Shown: positions 9,241-27,065, counted from the first letter of the stretch. The stretch is 53,126 nt of DNA from Spirogloea muscicola (GCA_009602725.1 WELB01000020.1:1003701-1056826); one strand, 5' to 3'. Program-made: numbers and translations. The notes: generated by a model from the letters alone, not told the origin.

Positions 9241-9950
9241 CCTTCCACAATGTCCTACGAGACGCCCTGGCGGGCTTGATGCGCGACGCCGGCTACCGCG
9301 CCATTGTGGAAGTAAGCAATGTAAAGCCCATCACCACGGATTTCCAGGGTGGCCATCACCGTCGCACCCTGGACATTGTGGGTGTACAACCTGGCGGAGG
9401 TCCACGAGCCTTGGTGGAAGTGGTGGTGCCCGAGGCATACAAGAGCTCCGCTTCCACACACATTGCTGGCCACGCAGTGGGAGGTGCTGAGCAGAGAAAG
9501 CTCCGACACTACTCTGACTACCCCCGCAGCGACCACCTTCTCCCGGCCGCAATCGACACTTTGGGCTGCTTGGGTCCTCGCTTCCATACCCTACTTGAGA
9601 ACATAGCGAGTATTGGATATGCACGACGCGAAGCTATGCTTCCAGCCCAGATGGGTATGCCGGCAGCCTATTTGCCATTTTTGCGATGTCGAGTGTCAGC
9701 TTGTCTGCAGCGAGCTCAGGCTCATGCGTTGCATCAAAAAGCTGGTCGAGCCTTGGCTGGTAGTTCAAGAGCTTGTCGATTGCCGTCCGGTATTCGAGCA
9801 TCAGTTAGCGACCTCTATGTGCTGACTCGTGGTTACTGAGCGGGTCAGCTTAGCAGCAGGTGACGTACGTTTGTCAATGTGCTTGCCTTTGTACTTGGCC
9901 ACACATGGCCTCCCCATCTTTTAACACACACGTTTTCCTGTTGAGCAGCC
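9241..9950 (+). mobile_element. Family B RLE retroelement, 5'-truncated, intact tail
   Basis: The frame 9241-9839 is open and encodes HNVLRDALAGLMRDAGYRA, then RRTLDIVGVQPGGGPRALVE and VVVPEAYK. This is the RLE core: R-x-L-D, 14 residues, then an acidic residue followed by V-V-V. The position of the second acidic residue is Glu here and Asp in the other family B copies. The protein ends SDLYVLTRGY with TGA at 9837-9839. The zinc finger and RT are missing by 5' truncation. The 3' UTR has the family B hairpin at 9897-9910 (GGCCA-CACA-TGGCC) and runs to about 9950. The open frame extends upstream to 8940 only because the inverted family A UTR happens to be open. Confidence 0.8.
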
Positions 9951-10096
9951 GCACAAAGAATACGACAATGTCCAGACCCTACGGAGGGCGGAATGGCTGT
10001 GAAAGGCACTTGGGGGGGTGAGTGGCGGCCCTCATCATCACAGGCAGCGGGAGAAGCGCCGCATTGCGCGGCGCGGCCGGCGGCGCCGCCGTCGCC

Positions 10097-15976
<5,880 letters not shown>

Positions 15977-16800
15977 CAGAGGAAGGCCGACTGACCTGGG
16001 AAGCACTTTGGCACCTTGATGGTCGCTGTTACTTGCCATCCACACTGCCTCTGATTCCAATCTTAAGTTTAACTAATTCGACCCTCCAATTCGCATAGAA
16101 GGTCTCTAATGTCCTTTGATTGCTGTTCCTTTGGGGCCATGATTGACAACAAGCTGTCCAGCCGTGGACCTCGCTCTGAGGATCTTCTATCTGCGTTGTG
16201 TTATTATTTTACATTATTTGTTCTTGAAGCACTCAATAGTTGTGAGAATTGATCAATTGATCTTTTGGGGCTCTGTGAAAGTGGTCTTTGCTAAAGATTG
16301 GGGCGAATTTTTATGCCAGTACACATTCTCACTTGGATAAGCAGCCACAGTCATCACTGTTTAGCAACTCCATGTAAAGTCTTAGAGCTCAATGGACTAA
16401 TGCATTGAGTTTTTCCAAGAGTGGGTTGCCTAGGAAGTTGTACTGCTTTTGCTGCAGGGCACCCACCGCCTGCTGGTGTATAGTCATATTCCCTGCAATT
16501 GCCGACGCTTATGCAGATGCCATATCCTCCTCTTGCAAACTTTTGGAATCTTATGTTGGCAGCGGAAATTATGCTCATCATACAGATTCCGTGGGAGGTC
16601 AGTTCTAACTGATGGCACACTCAGGCGGGCTCTGCGAGATGCCTTGCTGGTGCCTGCCCGCAGTCAAGCAGGGCGAAGTCAACCGGCTGGGAGTCCAAAA
16701 GCCGTCGGTGGTGGTCAGTCAGCCCGTCCCGAAGAAGAAGACCGCGGCTGCTTAGCGCATGTATATCTTATTCGAAACAGAGACGGCGAGCATCAGCTCC
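15977..16800. other. Intergenic, possible terminal exon
   Basis: No clear gene. A sequence after an AG at about 16660 reads VKQGEVNRLGVQKPSVVVSQ and then PVPKKKTAAA-stop near 16755. This could be the last exon of an unrecognised gene, but no partner exon was found. Confidence 0.25.
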
Positions 16801-16805
16801 ACCTG

Positions 16806-16974
16806 ACCGCACACAGAGCTTTCGCGCACACAGCGCCGCCCAGCCGCACACAGAACCGCCGTGCACACAACGCCGCCTTGCCGCACACAGAGCCGCCGCG
16901 CACACAGCGCCGCCTCGCCGCACACAGAGCCGCCGCGCGCACAGCGCCGCCTAGCCGCACACAGAGCCGCGAGA
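16806..16974. repeat. 37-bp minisatellite, about 4.5 copies
   Basis: Units lie at 16806-16842, 16843-16879, 16880-16916 and 16917-16953, with a partial unit to 16974. The core of each unit is GCCGCACACAGAGCCGCC followed by GCGCACACAGCGCCGCC. Because 37 is not a multiple of 3, the repeat is open in more than one frame without being coding. Confidence 0.8.
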
Positions 16975-17034
16975 TTGTTCGGGGTTCATGCAATCTGCCG
17001 GGGCCTCCCTTATCTCTTAACACTCTTTGGGGCA

Positions 17035-18045
17035 CAATCCAGACTGGTTACGGCAGTGGAAGACGAACGCCGCAGAAGGTTGAGGAGGCTGCCAGAGATT
17101 CAGAACAATCCGAGGAGCTTGGCAAGACTCACTTCTCTGGCCACACCTGGTGCCACTGACTGGATCACCTCTCCCCCCGTCGCCAACGCCTTCAGCATCA
17201 GCTCCGAGGCCTTTCGGACATCGCTTCATCTCTTCCTCGGCCTCCCACCTAATTGCCTCATTGGGGTGCGCCAGTGCGAGTGCGGCTTCCGTGCAGAGGG
17301 TGCTGTGCTCGCCACTCACATGCTGAGATGCCCCACTGGACCAGAAGTGGTGGGCATTCACAACCTCCTTCGCGATGCCCTGGCGGGCTTGATGCGCGAC
17401 GCCGGCTACCGTGCGGTCGTGGAAGTCAACAATATCATGCCTATCACCACGGACGCCCAGGGACGTCATCATCGCCGCACACTTGACATTGTGGGCGTGC
17501 AACCTGGTGGAGGACCACGGGCCCTGGTCGACGTTGTTGTTACGGAGGCATATAAAGGCCCAGCATCAACACACATTGCTGGGCACGCAGTGGGCGGAGC
17601 AGAGCAAAGAAAACTGCGGCATTACTCCGATTGCCCCCAATGCGATCAACTCCTGCCAGCTGCAATCGACATCTTTGGCTGTCTGGGTCCTCGCTTCCAC
17701 ACTCTGCTTCAAAACACTGCCAATCTAGGCTACACTCGACGCGCAGATGTGTTTCCGGCTGAGATGGGCTTGCCAGCTGCATATCTGTCGCTCTTGCGAC
17801 GTCGAGTTTCGGCCTGTTTGCAGCGTGCTCAGGCTAGTGCCTTGCACCAGAAAGCTGGGCGAGCTCTAGTAGGTGGCAGAAGGGCTCCGTTCCTGGCATC
17901 TAGTATTCATGCATCGAGTAGTGACCTTTATGTTTTGACCTGTGGTTATTGAGCGGGTCAATCTGCTGTAGGTTATGTAGATTTTTAGATGTGCTTGCCG
18001 TCGTACCTGGCCATTTGGCCTACATTTCTTTCTAATACACGATCT
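17035..18045 (+). mobile_element. Family B RLE retroelement, 5'-truncated, tail frame intact
   Basis: The open frame to TGA at 17950-17952 covers the end of the RT ORF. It begins with VTAVEDERRRRLRRLPEI and NPRSLARLTSLATP. Next is a C-x-C...H-x3-C zinc finger (QCECGF...HMLRC, 17275-17331). The RLE core RRTLDIVGVQPGGGPRALVD and VVVTEAYK follows. The tail is SDLYVLTCGY-stop, where R is changed to C. The RT domain is absent by 5' truncation. The 3' UTR hairpin is at 18009-18020 (GGCCA-TT-TGGCC). The frame runs open through the preceding minisatellite, which is probably coincidental. Every zinc-finger and endonuclease residue I can identify is present. Confidence 0.85.
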
Positions 18046-18159
18046 CTCTTAACACACACGCGTTCCTTATCTGGGGAGACTCTCATCGGCCAAGCACAAC
18101 GGGCTGAAAGGGTGATTCTACCGACCCACTGATTCACCATTCTTCTACACGCAACACCT

Positions 18160-18240
18160 TCTGCGCCATCCGGCCCTTTCGGACCTTGTAAATTCCTTTG
18201 GGCATGGCCTCTCAAAGCCACTGCCGTGAATATAGAAAAG
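18160..18240 (+). mobile_element. Degenerate family A 3' UTR
   Basis: CATCCGGCCCTTTCGGACCTTG and AAATTCCTTTGGGCATGGCC follow the family A order, with a weak hairpin ending AAAGCC. No coding part is present. Confidence 0.4.
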
Positions 18241-18264
18241 CTGTATTCTTTGATTGCTGGCCGG

Positions 18265-18330
18265 AGAAAGACAGAGAGAAAGCGCGCGGTGCACATGAAA
18301 TTGAAAGGGAGGCCAATTCTAGCTTAAGAG
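18265..18330 (-). repeat. Class C terminal box, copy 1
   Basis: GAGAAAGCGCGCGGTGCACA, then GAAATTGAAAGGGAGGCCAA. This matches the boxes at about 38230, 38360, 40170, 40370 and 50400, with the stem CAATT(T)C/GAATTG. Confidence 0.55.
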
Positions 18331-18469
18331 AACACACAGCTCTCCAAATTACAGAGAGGTAGAGAGGCGCAAAGCCCTGCTGCTGCCTGCTGCTCCAGCC
18401 CGTCCCTGCAGACCGTCGCTGCGAGAAATTGCCGGCTGTGTGTAAAACCTGAATGGTATTCCAATGTAC

Positions 18470-18615
18470 GGCAGTGGCTGTGAGAGGCCAGCCCGAGGAA
18501 TGTACAAGGCTCTGTGTGAGCAGTCAGTGGCTACTCCTCTGAGTGGCCTAGTGGCCATTTCAATCGCTGTGGGCTTCAGCGCTTTTCTGGCCCCTTCGAA
18601 TTTTGTGCGGTCTAA
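18470..18615. mobile_element. Back-to-back family A 3' UTR pieces
   Basis: A minus-orientation hairpin (GGCTG-TGAGAGG-CCAGCC at about 18477-18495) is followed by a plus-orientation first-after-stop segment ending CTTTTCTGGCCCCTTCGAA near 18600. It abuts the 3' end of the long minus-strand family B copy. Confidence 0.5.
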
Positions 18616-21024
18616 AGTTCGAGGAAAACGTGTGTACAAAGAGATGGGGAGGCCATGTGTGGCCAAGTACAAAGGCAAGCACATTGACAAATGTACGTCG
18701 CCTGCTGCTAAGCTGACCCGCTCAGTAACCACGAGTCAGCACATAGAGGTCGCTAACTGATGCTCGAATAGCGGACGGCAATTGACAAGCTCTTGAAATA
18801 CCAGCCAAGACTCGACCAGCTTCCTGATGCAAAGCATATGCCTGAGCTCGCTGCAGACAAGCTGACATTCGACGTCGCAAAGATGACAGATAGGCTGCCG
18901 GCATACCCATCTGGGCTGGAAGCATATCCTCGCGTCGTGCATATCCCAGACTCGCTGTGTTCTCAAGTAGGGTATGGAAGCGAGGACCCAAGCAGCCAAA
19001 AATGTCGATTGCGGCCGGGAGAAAGTGGTCGCTGCGGGGGTAGTCAGAGTAGTGTTGGAGCTTTCTTTGCTCAGCACCTCCCACGCGTGGCCAGCAATGT
19101 GTGGAAGCGGAACTCTTGTATGCCTCGGTCACCACCACATCCACCAAGGCTCGTGGGCCTCCGCCAGGTTGTACACCCACAATGTCCAGGGTGCGACGGT
19201 GATGGCGACCCTGGGAACCCGTGGTGATGGGCATTACATTGCTTACTTCCACAATGGTGCGGTAGCCGGAGTCGCGCATCAAGCCCGCCAGGGCGTCTCG
19301 TAGGAATTTGTGGACGCCCACCACCTCAGGGCCTGTGGGATACCGCAGCATGTGGGTGGCTAGGTCTCCGCTCTCCGCACGGAAGCCACACTCACACTGA
19401 ATTACTCCTATCAGGCAGGTCGGGGGCAGGCCCAGGAACAGCTGGAGAAGTGTCCGGAATGCTTCAGGGCTGATTTTGAATAGCGTTGTGGATTGCGTGT
19501 GAGGTGAGCCAATCGGATGCTTCAGGCGTTGCGAGCGATGTGAGACGTGCCAGACTCCTTGGATTGGTCTTGATATCCGGCATCGTCCTCAACGCCTTGC
19601 GACGCTCGTCCTCAACTGCAGCAACGTGTCTGGCCTGTGCTGCTTTGTCTGGTGCTTGAGCAAGCGCCGAGAAGGGGGTGAGGAGGGGTTGTAGGGAGGG
19701 GAAGGAGCAGAGTGCTGACTCCCGGATGCTCCTCAATTGCACTTGGAATGCCAAGGAGCCTTCCTCCACCTCGGCTGCAGGGCAGGCCAGGCAAGGGAAG
19801 CGCAAGGGAAGAAAGGAGGCAACCTGGTGCCAGCAACCGAGAAAGGCTGCCTGCGCCGTCTGTTCAAGTGACCGGCAGCCCAGGCCGCCCATTCGTGTGG
19901 GAAGGGATGCCTGCAGGGAGGATGAAGGTGAGGGGAAGGATGGGTGTTGAATCAGGGAAGCCAGGGTTTGCAGGAGGGAGGTGTCGAACTCCTTGTACAG
20001 CTCGCCCACCATGTCCGTTGGGGCGACTGTTCGCTGCAGGTAGCCAGCTCGTTGAGCAATGCAGTGAGTAAGGATGGCCAGCGCCAGCTGCGGATCTCCG
20101 AGGAGAAGAAGGGAGGGAAGGGGGGCAAGGTGTTGCTGCAGACGTTCACGAAGTCCTCCGCAACGTGGGATGGAGTGCCAAGGGGACCTTTGAGAACAGC
20201 CAGCCCATTGGCAGGGGTCTGGCAGCCTGGTGGGAGCTGGAGGTTGGTGGGGAGGCCGTGTGGTAACCATGCCACGCTCTTGGTGGGGCAAACCCGCAGG
20301 CCCATTGTGCTCAGTTCGTGTACGAGCAAGGGGTAAGTCGCCATGACTGCTGACGGTGGGGCGACGATGTGTGTGTCGTCGGCGTAGGAGGGAAGGAGGA
20401 GGTTGGGATGCAGGCTCTGGGTGCGCCGTAGTGCCCGGGAATGTGCCAAGGCGGAAAGCATGGAGCTGAGGAGATCTCCCTGGCGTGTGCCACTTGTGGA
20501 CCATAAGGTCGTCCAAGACTCCTCCGAACGCCACAGCAGCCGCCCTGGCCGGCCATAGGCCTTGAGGAAATATGGAATCAAGGACGGGAAGTGATCACTC
20601 AGCTCCTCCATGATAGCGCTGCGCTCCACAGTGTTCAATGCGTTGGCTATGTCCAGTCCAAGGACCATGTGTGATGGGTTGACATCCAGTGCTGCACGGA
20701 GCCCGTGGACGAGGGCCTCTGCCCCGCAGGACATGCCAGCACCAAACTGGTGGGGTGAAATTTGGGTGGACAGCTGGGACTTTAGCTCGCCGCACAAAGC
20801 CTTGGTCACCAGCCGCATGATGACTTCGGCCATGGCGATGGGCCTCACACCACCTGACGACTTGGCCAGAGCCAGCAGGTGGCTGGAGGTGAGAGCGTCG
20901 GCGATGCGCGGGGGAATGGTGGCTCTGGTGATGTGCCGGCAGGTGGAGAGGAGCAGGGAGAAGCTTCTTTCATCTCCATTTTGGAAAATGTCCCGTAGGT
21001 GCTCGAAGAGCCATCCATGTTTTC
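18616..21024 (-). mobile_element. Family B retroelement: RT, zinc finger, RLE (broken)
   Basis: This is the longest copy that lies wholly inside the window. Read on the minus strand, it starts at WLFEHLRDIFQNGDERSFSL (about 21018). It then shows RT motifs: LALAKSSGGVRPIAM, the first catalytic Asp in VLGLDIANALNTVER, a damaged GTRQGDLLSSML, and the active site YADD at 20375-20386. Thumb/linker sequence follows (VGELYKEFDTSL, NPRSLARLTSLATP), then the zinc finger, the RLE core RRTLDIVGVQPGGGPRALVD, and SDLYVLTRGY-stop at 18722. Frameshifts near 20165 and near 19465 split the ORF into three pieces. The last zinc-finger Cys is Tyr (19340-19342). The 3' UTR has the GGCCA/TGGCC hairpin near 18652-18668. 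Its 5' end is cut off at a family A UTR. Confidence 0.88.
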
Positions 21025-21190
21025 CGGGCTGGCCTCTCACAGCCATCGCCCTCTACTGGAGGCATCTTCCGTCATAGGGTACATTGAGTAGTCAGTGGCC
21101 ACCACCACTAAGTGGCCACTTGAGTCGCTGTCTGCTTCAGCGCTTCTCTGCTTTCCAATTGCTGTGACGAGCTGGTCATAGGTGATAATC
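21025..21190 (+). mobile_element. Family A 3' UTR pieces
   Basis: A GGGCTGG-CCTCTCA-CAGCC hairpin at about 21026-21045 is followed by a second first-after-stop segment (AGTGGCCACTTGAGTCGCTG) and GCTTCAGCGCTTCTCTG. It marks the point where the family B copy is truncated. Confidence 0.5.
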
Positions 21191-22640
21191 TATCTGTGCT
21201 TCTTCTCCCATACAAAATCTGTGTCACAAAGGTCAAGAGAACGGAAATGCTTGTCGCTCAGACCTAGATTCCAAATCCTGAACAAATTTACTATCAGACA
21301 GTGTTCCAAAAACAAGGACAGCAGATTGCAACATGTAAGCGTGCTGGAGCTCTTCTTCTACTTAACAGATAAGCCTCAGTGTGAGCTTTACTATACAATT
21401 TGCAATATCAGCAGATGCCAATTGAAGCATTGGCTCTGTACAGGGACTGTTGTCCTCCATTTTGAGACCTCAAGGCGCACATACATGGATTCTTAAATTA
21501 CATGTTTTACAACTGGCCTACACTCTTCGTATTATACTCTCAAGAAGCTTGTAGCTATGATGCTTGACCTGAGTCCATCAAATGATATTCCAGGTCATGG
21601 TAATCAACTGATATTGATGCTCTGAGTGCCTCCAACTCTTCATCACTGTGCTCCTCATTACCCTCTGCAGGATCTCTGTTTGCAGCCTGCAAGTTGTTGA
21701 GGTTCACCTGCTCACTGGGTGGCCAGCATCAGTGTCAATCTGTTCCTCTTGTCGACTGTCGAGCTTGTATGTCAGCACACATGTCACACGCATCGCTCCA
21801 TCTGCCACTTATGTGTACTACTGGATTGCCAAATTACACCGTCTAAGTACAACCTCTAGAGGCTTAAACACGCTTGCAAGCTGTACAAAAATGTGCAGTA
21901 TACAGTCTGAACAAGAGATTGCTATCAAAGCATGCCCTTCATGCGCGTGCATTTGAGGAGTACCTGAGGTGCAGTCTTGCCATCAGGACTCGTGGCCTCA
22001 CTCATGGAAACAGGTTCCTCGTGAATGTTCTGCTTCTGGTCAGTGTGACCACTCTGTTAACATTAAAATGCAGCATGCTTCATGCCAACACAAACAGCAC
22101 AAGGTGCATGTATGGTCCACCTTGACACAGTCTGCTGAGGAGAGTAAGCAGCAATATTGTGATTACTTGTGCCAAACAGCAGCCCTTCTTCAATGTCAGT
22201 GCTACAACTAGAAGCCCACAGCTGCATTAATGTCTCAGGTGAGAGGCACTGTTGCTTGTAAGCTTGTAGATATCTATGAAGAGGGTGGCAACTGCTAGAA
22301 GAGGCTGTGGGCAACACCCTCTTACCTCTGTAGCAGAGCTTGTTAAAGTAGCAGCTGGCTGGCTGCAGCCCATATACTCTGCGTTGTCACTGATATTCTG
22401 TTCTTTCTTCAATGCAATCAGCGCAGTTTGAGGCATCGTCGAAGGCAAGGCAAATTGACCCTGCTTTTCACCAACCACATGTGGCATCAATATAGGGCCT
22501 CCCAAACTTTGTCACACATAGCTTCCGCACTTGTATGATCAACAAGTCCCATGCACTTAGATTAAGGTATGATCCATCAAGAGCCGCAGATGCACAGTTT
22601 ACGCCTGCAGCTACAGACGTGATTCTTTAGCTCTTATAGT
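21191..22640. other. Region without firm gene; possible Cys-rich exon
   Basis: Mostly AT-richer sequence without known domains. After a TTTGCAG at about 21690, a short frame reads CKLLRFTC and later CQSVPLVDCRAC, with GTATGT following. It resembles the first Cys-rich exon of the LRR genes (Cys, seven residues, T-C, then closing Cys). A further Cys/His-rich frame at 21969-22211 has no clear match. Both are weak. Confidence 0.25.
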
Positions 22641-22735
22641 GACCTAGCGGATACTGCCGCTTGGCAAAGGACAGTGCATAAACATGCCGACAAACGACAC
22701 AATAAATGTAATAATTCCAGGAATCTCGGCTACCT

Positions 22736-23249
22736 TGAAAAGGAGTATAGGACTCATCAAGTCCACGTCCTGCATTTCAATTGCTGCTTCCCTTTGTACC
22801 TCATGATCCGTATCAAACAAGTTCACCAAAGCTCGTCGTGCAGCTGCAGAAGATGACTCCGCACCGCCACTGCTTCTTGGTCTGGACTTCGATTTGCCTT
22901 TTGGGCCTCTTTTCTCTGACTTATTCCCGAACAGTGCCGCGCTCACGTGCTCTGGAAGTGTCCTATTCAGCAGTAGTGCGTCGTTGGGGAAGCTTGCCTG
23001 AAGCATTGGCGGCTGGGCTTCCTTTGCGCATATTTTGCACAGGATATAAGTGGCCTGTAGATCGCCAGCAAGGCCCCACAGGAATGAGTGGCTGAATGTA
23101 GCAAGTAAGCCTTGACAGTAGGGACATAAATATGTAGCAACAGCCGTGCCAGTAAGTCTGATCACGATGCTGCTACCCCTAGCATCCTTGACCGAGAAGA
23201 GCGTCTTCATTTCACAGTTATTTGCAAGACCCCCAGTAGACAGAAGCAT
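22736..23249 (-). CDS. Possible exon, CxxC-containing, unknown
   Basis: A minus-strand frame of about 170 codons from 23249 to a plausible donor (TTCAAG|GTAGCC) near 22736. It contains CPYC and, later, CKIC, a possible zinc-binding pair, and a basic/Ser-rich stretch (KRGPKGKSKSRPRSSGG). It lies downstream of, and on the same strand as, the NAC-like exons, so it could be a later exon of that gene. I do not recognise the domain. Confidence 0.35.
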
Positions 23250-23369
23250 ATGGAATCACGAGAACATGAACAAGAAGGCTTAATATTACGTAGGACATAT
23301 TAGTGGCTCCAGGACAGCTTGGACTTAAAGTAGGAAGAAAGAAGATAACGAACTTATACAGTCATGCAC

Positions 23370-24278
23370 TGAAACCAAGGACTGGGCTTTTAAGGTCATA
23401 TTTAAGTTCATCGGATTGACCCATCTCACACCACACCGGTCTGAGCATGAGAGGAATAGGACGTACTCCATTTGGTGCTGACTTCTTTCCCATCAATTCA
23501 AATTCATACATAGTCCACTTATGCCTCATCCAGTCACTCCTCCATGCATTCATTGTCTGATCAGTCAGGGAACTCCCGTCCAACAAGTACGTGTAGGTCC
23601 TCCTTGTGCCTGCCGCTCCAGCAGACCTCACCTCAACTGCTTTACCTCCCGCGTTCTTCCAGCGGCCACATCCTGCGGAACGATCTGAGTCGCTCGCTCG
23701 CTCGCTGTTGATGCCCCACTTTGCGGTTGGAGAAGGACTCAGGTAAATAAAGTCGTGATTTCCTCGACAGTCTTCGGCTGCGCGTTCCAAGCCAGATGGC
23801 TTGCATGAGGAGGACAGGATGATGTGCCACACACAGTGACACTGGGTATCGGCACACAAAAACTAATGGTACAACTTGAGGACGTATCTTTGAGAAAGGG
23901 TTTAAGAGAAGTAGATTATGATAGTGCAACTGCGGATTGGACAAGTGGCTACTGTGACAGGAGTAGCAATGCCCATGCTATTGAGTCTGAGCCATGCAAT
24001 GAGCACCAATAGCGGTAGTAGCATGTGGTGCCCAGACCTGGCAGCTGCCAAGGGGGCCGCTCATAGACATTCTTGTACGGAATGAGTAGCGAGAGCTGCA
24101 AAAACCATGCTGTTTGGTGAATGCTTGGCCAGTCTGTCCTCTCAGCCAGGTGTTGGATCAGCTCTGCAGCAGTGTATACAAGCCGAATGCCTGGTACTCG
24201 CTCGCCCTCGAAGCCTGGGTCACGAGATTCCAGTACTTTGCACACGAAGCAGACACCCGCATGCTCGCTTGTCGCCAA
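23370..24278 (-). CDS. NAC-like transcription factor domain (partial model)
   Basis: NAC proteins are streptophyte DNA-binding transcription factors. Exon 24038-24278 (minus) encodes PGIRLVYTAAELIQHLAE and YERPPWQLPG. This resembles NAC subdomains A-B (PGFRFHPTDEELV...PW.LP), with a GT donor right after LPG. A second exon from about 23815 encodes DFIYLSPSP, GINSER, GCGRWKNAGGKAVEV, GTRRTYTYLLDG, and then DWMRHKWTMYEFEL. This resembles NAC subdomains C-D (YFF, GYWKATGKD, G-KKTLVFY-G, WVMHEYRL). The acceptor of exon 2 and the 3' end are uncertain. The start Met at 24278 is the first in frame. The match rests on motif order, not a search. It is divergent and may be a relative rather than a true NAC. 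Confidence 0.55.
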
Positions 24279-26689
24279 ATCTCTTCACCACACGTTGAAA
24301 CAAGCCCAAGTGAGCAGAGGTGAAGACGACCAAGGTGGACTTAGTCCACAAAGTGAGAGTGATACTCATAGCTGAATCAAGTACTTCCACAGGATCAGAC
24401 TGATTGTGCAGTGTGTATCACAATGTTGACAGTTGACACAAAGGAGGAGGGCAGGCGTGCATGACATGTCTTGCCTCAAGTGCACCTTTCCTTTTTGGCC
24501 TTTGCAGGGGCAACAAGTGTTGCTGATACAAAGACTGCTCCCAGGGCGGCCATGACTTAGAGCTACAAGGTGATCAGAGCTGTGAGGATAGGCTCACACA
24601 AGGTCCTAGGCAACTATTCTCAGGTAATCCTCACCTCATAAATTGATGGCTCAAAAGATCACAGTAGTAACTTGTAGGAGAGGACCTCCTCTCGTGCTCG
24701 CTGCAGCCTCAGCGCTAGCCCAAGCGAGGGCAGGGGAACGGAAGGGCGCAGCTCCGTCTCGGCCGCTCGGCGGACGGCCTGAGGCGAGTGAAGAGAGTGT
24801 CGAGTGACGGAGGGCCTGAGTCGCCAGAACGGCCTTATGTCGGGCCAGTTTTGAACGTGGGTAGCGCTTATATATACTGTTATAAACTGTCACTGCACAT
24901 TGCACTGTCACACCCCCCCTGGTGATATGTTCTGTGCTCACTGTGACTGGAGCTTGTCTCTGATGTGTCAGCCATCTCTGCTGCAACAACCTTACAGGGG
25001 CAATTCCAACAAGCATCACCCAGCTTACCAACCTTGTCATCCCTTTAGTATTCTGTCTACCTTGACAACTCTTTGAAGGATCCCTCTGATGAACCCCTCA
25101 ACTTGATATTAGCAGTGCGTTTAGTCACACATCATGACCCCTCAAAACACAAATTCTTCTGATTAGCAGGTTTGCTTACAATTTGCAGCATTCTGGACCG
25201 CAATGGCTTCACAGGCCCATTACCATCCGACATGAGTTCCATGACGCAGCTCCAGAAAAAATGTAAGACAATAGCCAGGCAACAACTTGTCTGTGTCAGG
25301 AAGCCTATTACGACCTATTTCTGACGTGTTGCTGAGTAGCAGGATCCCAGCTATGAGCGGGCCTCAATGCCCAATGCTCTCTAAAGCATGATCCAACAAA
25401 CACAAGCATGACATTTGGAGCAGAAAGTATGTCCTGTTTGAACTGTTATAAAGTGCTCTAGCTCATTCTTTGAGGCACAGTCACTGGACACCTGTAATCG
25501 AGGCACGTCGTTAACATGGTAGATGCACGTTACTTGTGTCGCAGCCAGATTGCGCACAACAACTTGACCGGCAAAGTTCCCTATCCATTTCCTGCCGACG
25601 GCGGAGATGTGATCACACACTTGTATGACTCTAGCTATTCCTTTTGCTACATCACTGTCTGCTTCACAGTGGCAAGAAAGTTACACCGTCGGCTTGCTGA
25701 GGACAACCAGTGGTGAATGTTCTCTTGCAACTGTTGTTCAAGCAGATGCTCTCTGAGTAAATTTACTGACCTCCTATGTGTAATGTCTTCACACAGCGAC
25801 CTTTCATACAACAACCTTGACGCCGACTTCTTCCCTCAAGGACTCATATAATCCACCAACTTGGAAGTCATGTATGTTCCACTGCTGAAGCAGAGCACAG
25901 CAATAATTTGCTTTTCGCTTGAGTACCTCTTGACATACCACTTGTAGTTGTCCGGAGGTCTGAGGAAGCCAGCATGGGGTGTGTAAGCAGGACAAGTAGA
26001 GTTACAGTGACGCTATCATCACATGACCATTGCTAATCACGCTTGACCTGCCGATATTGCGCAGAAATTTGGCAGGAAACAACTTCATTGAAACATTATA
26101 TACGCATTTTGGAGACTTGAAGGTTTTACGAAAATTGTAAGTTACAGATTGCACCATTTCAGAACCTCCTCAACAGTAACATGTCCATTGAAGTGCTCCT
26201 GCAGCTACGTCTTTTGTCGCTTGCTCCCACTTGCAGGGTGGCACAGAAGCTAATGTTTGAGCAACTGCATAGTTTGAAGAAGTTCCTCCAACAGTCCTCA
26301 ACGTCCAATGTTGCGTGTTTCCACTTGCTGAGCGACACCAATAGCCTGATGCTTGATCATGACTGAAAATCACTCGCTGCTTTTAAATGTGACAGTGATG
26401 TCTCACACAACAATCTTCAGGGAGGGTTTCCGAGGACATTACTACGTCCGTATGTGCATCCCAACTTGACCTGGATAGACGTCTCATACAACTACATGGT
26501 AGGCCCTCTGTATGGCCCAGCGCCCAGCAACGGCACAGTCCCAAATGGCACACGGGTTTTCACTGCCAACAATTGCTTCAATACGACATATGCGACACAT
26601 CAAAGGCCAGCTTCAGTGTGCAAAGCACACAATATGCCCCCACGTGAGAGCTGAACCCCCCCTCTCCCTCCCGCTCTTTTCTCTCTCAC

Positions 26690-27065
<376 letters not shown>

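Noticed and set aside
16449-17159. 236-codon frame through the minisatellite
   Set aside because: A repeat-driven open frame (HTEPPRTQRRL-type repeats). It is out of frame with the retroelement ORF that follows.
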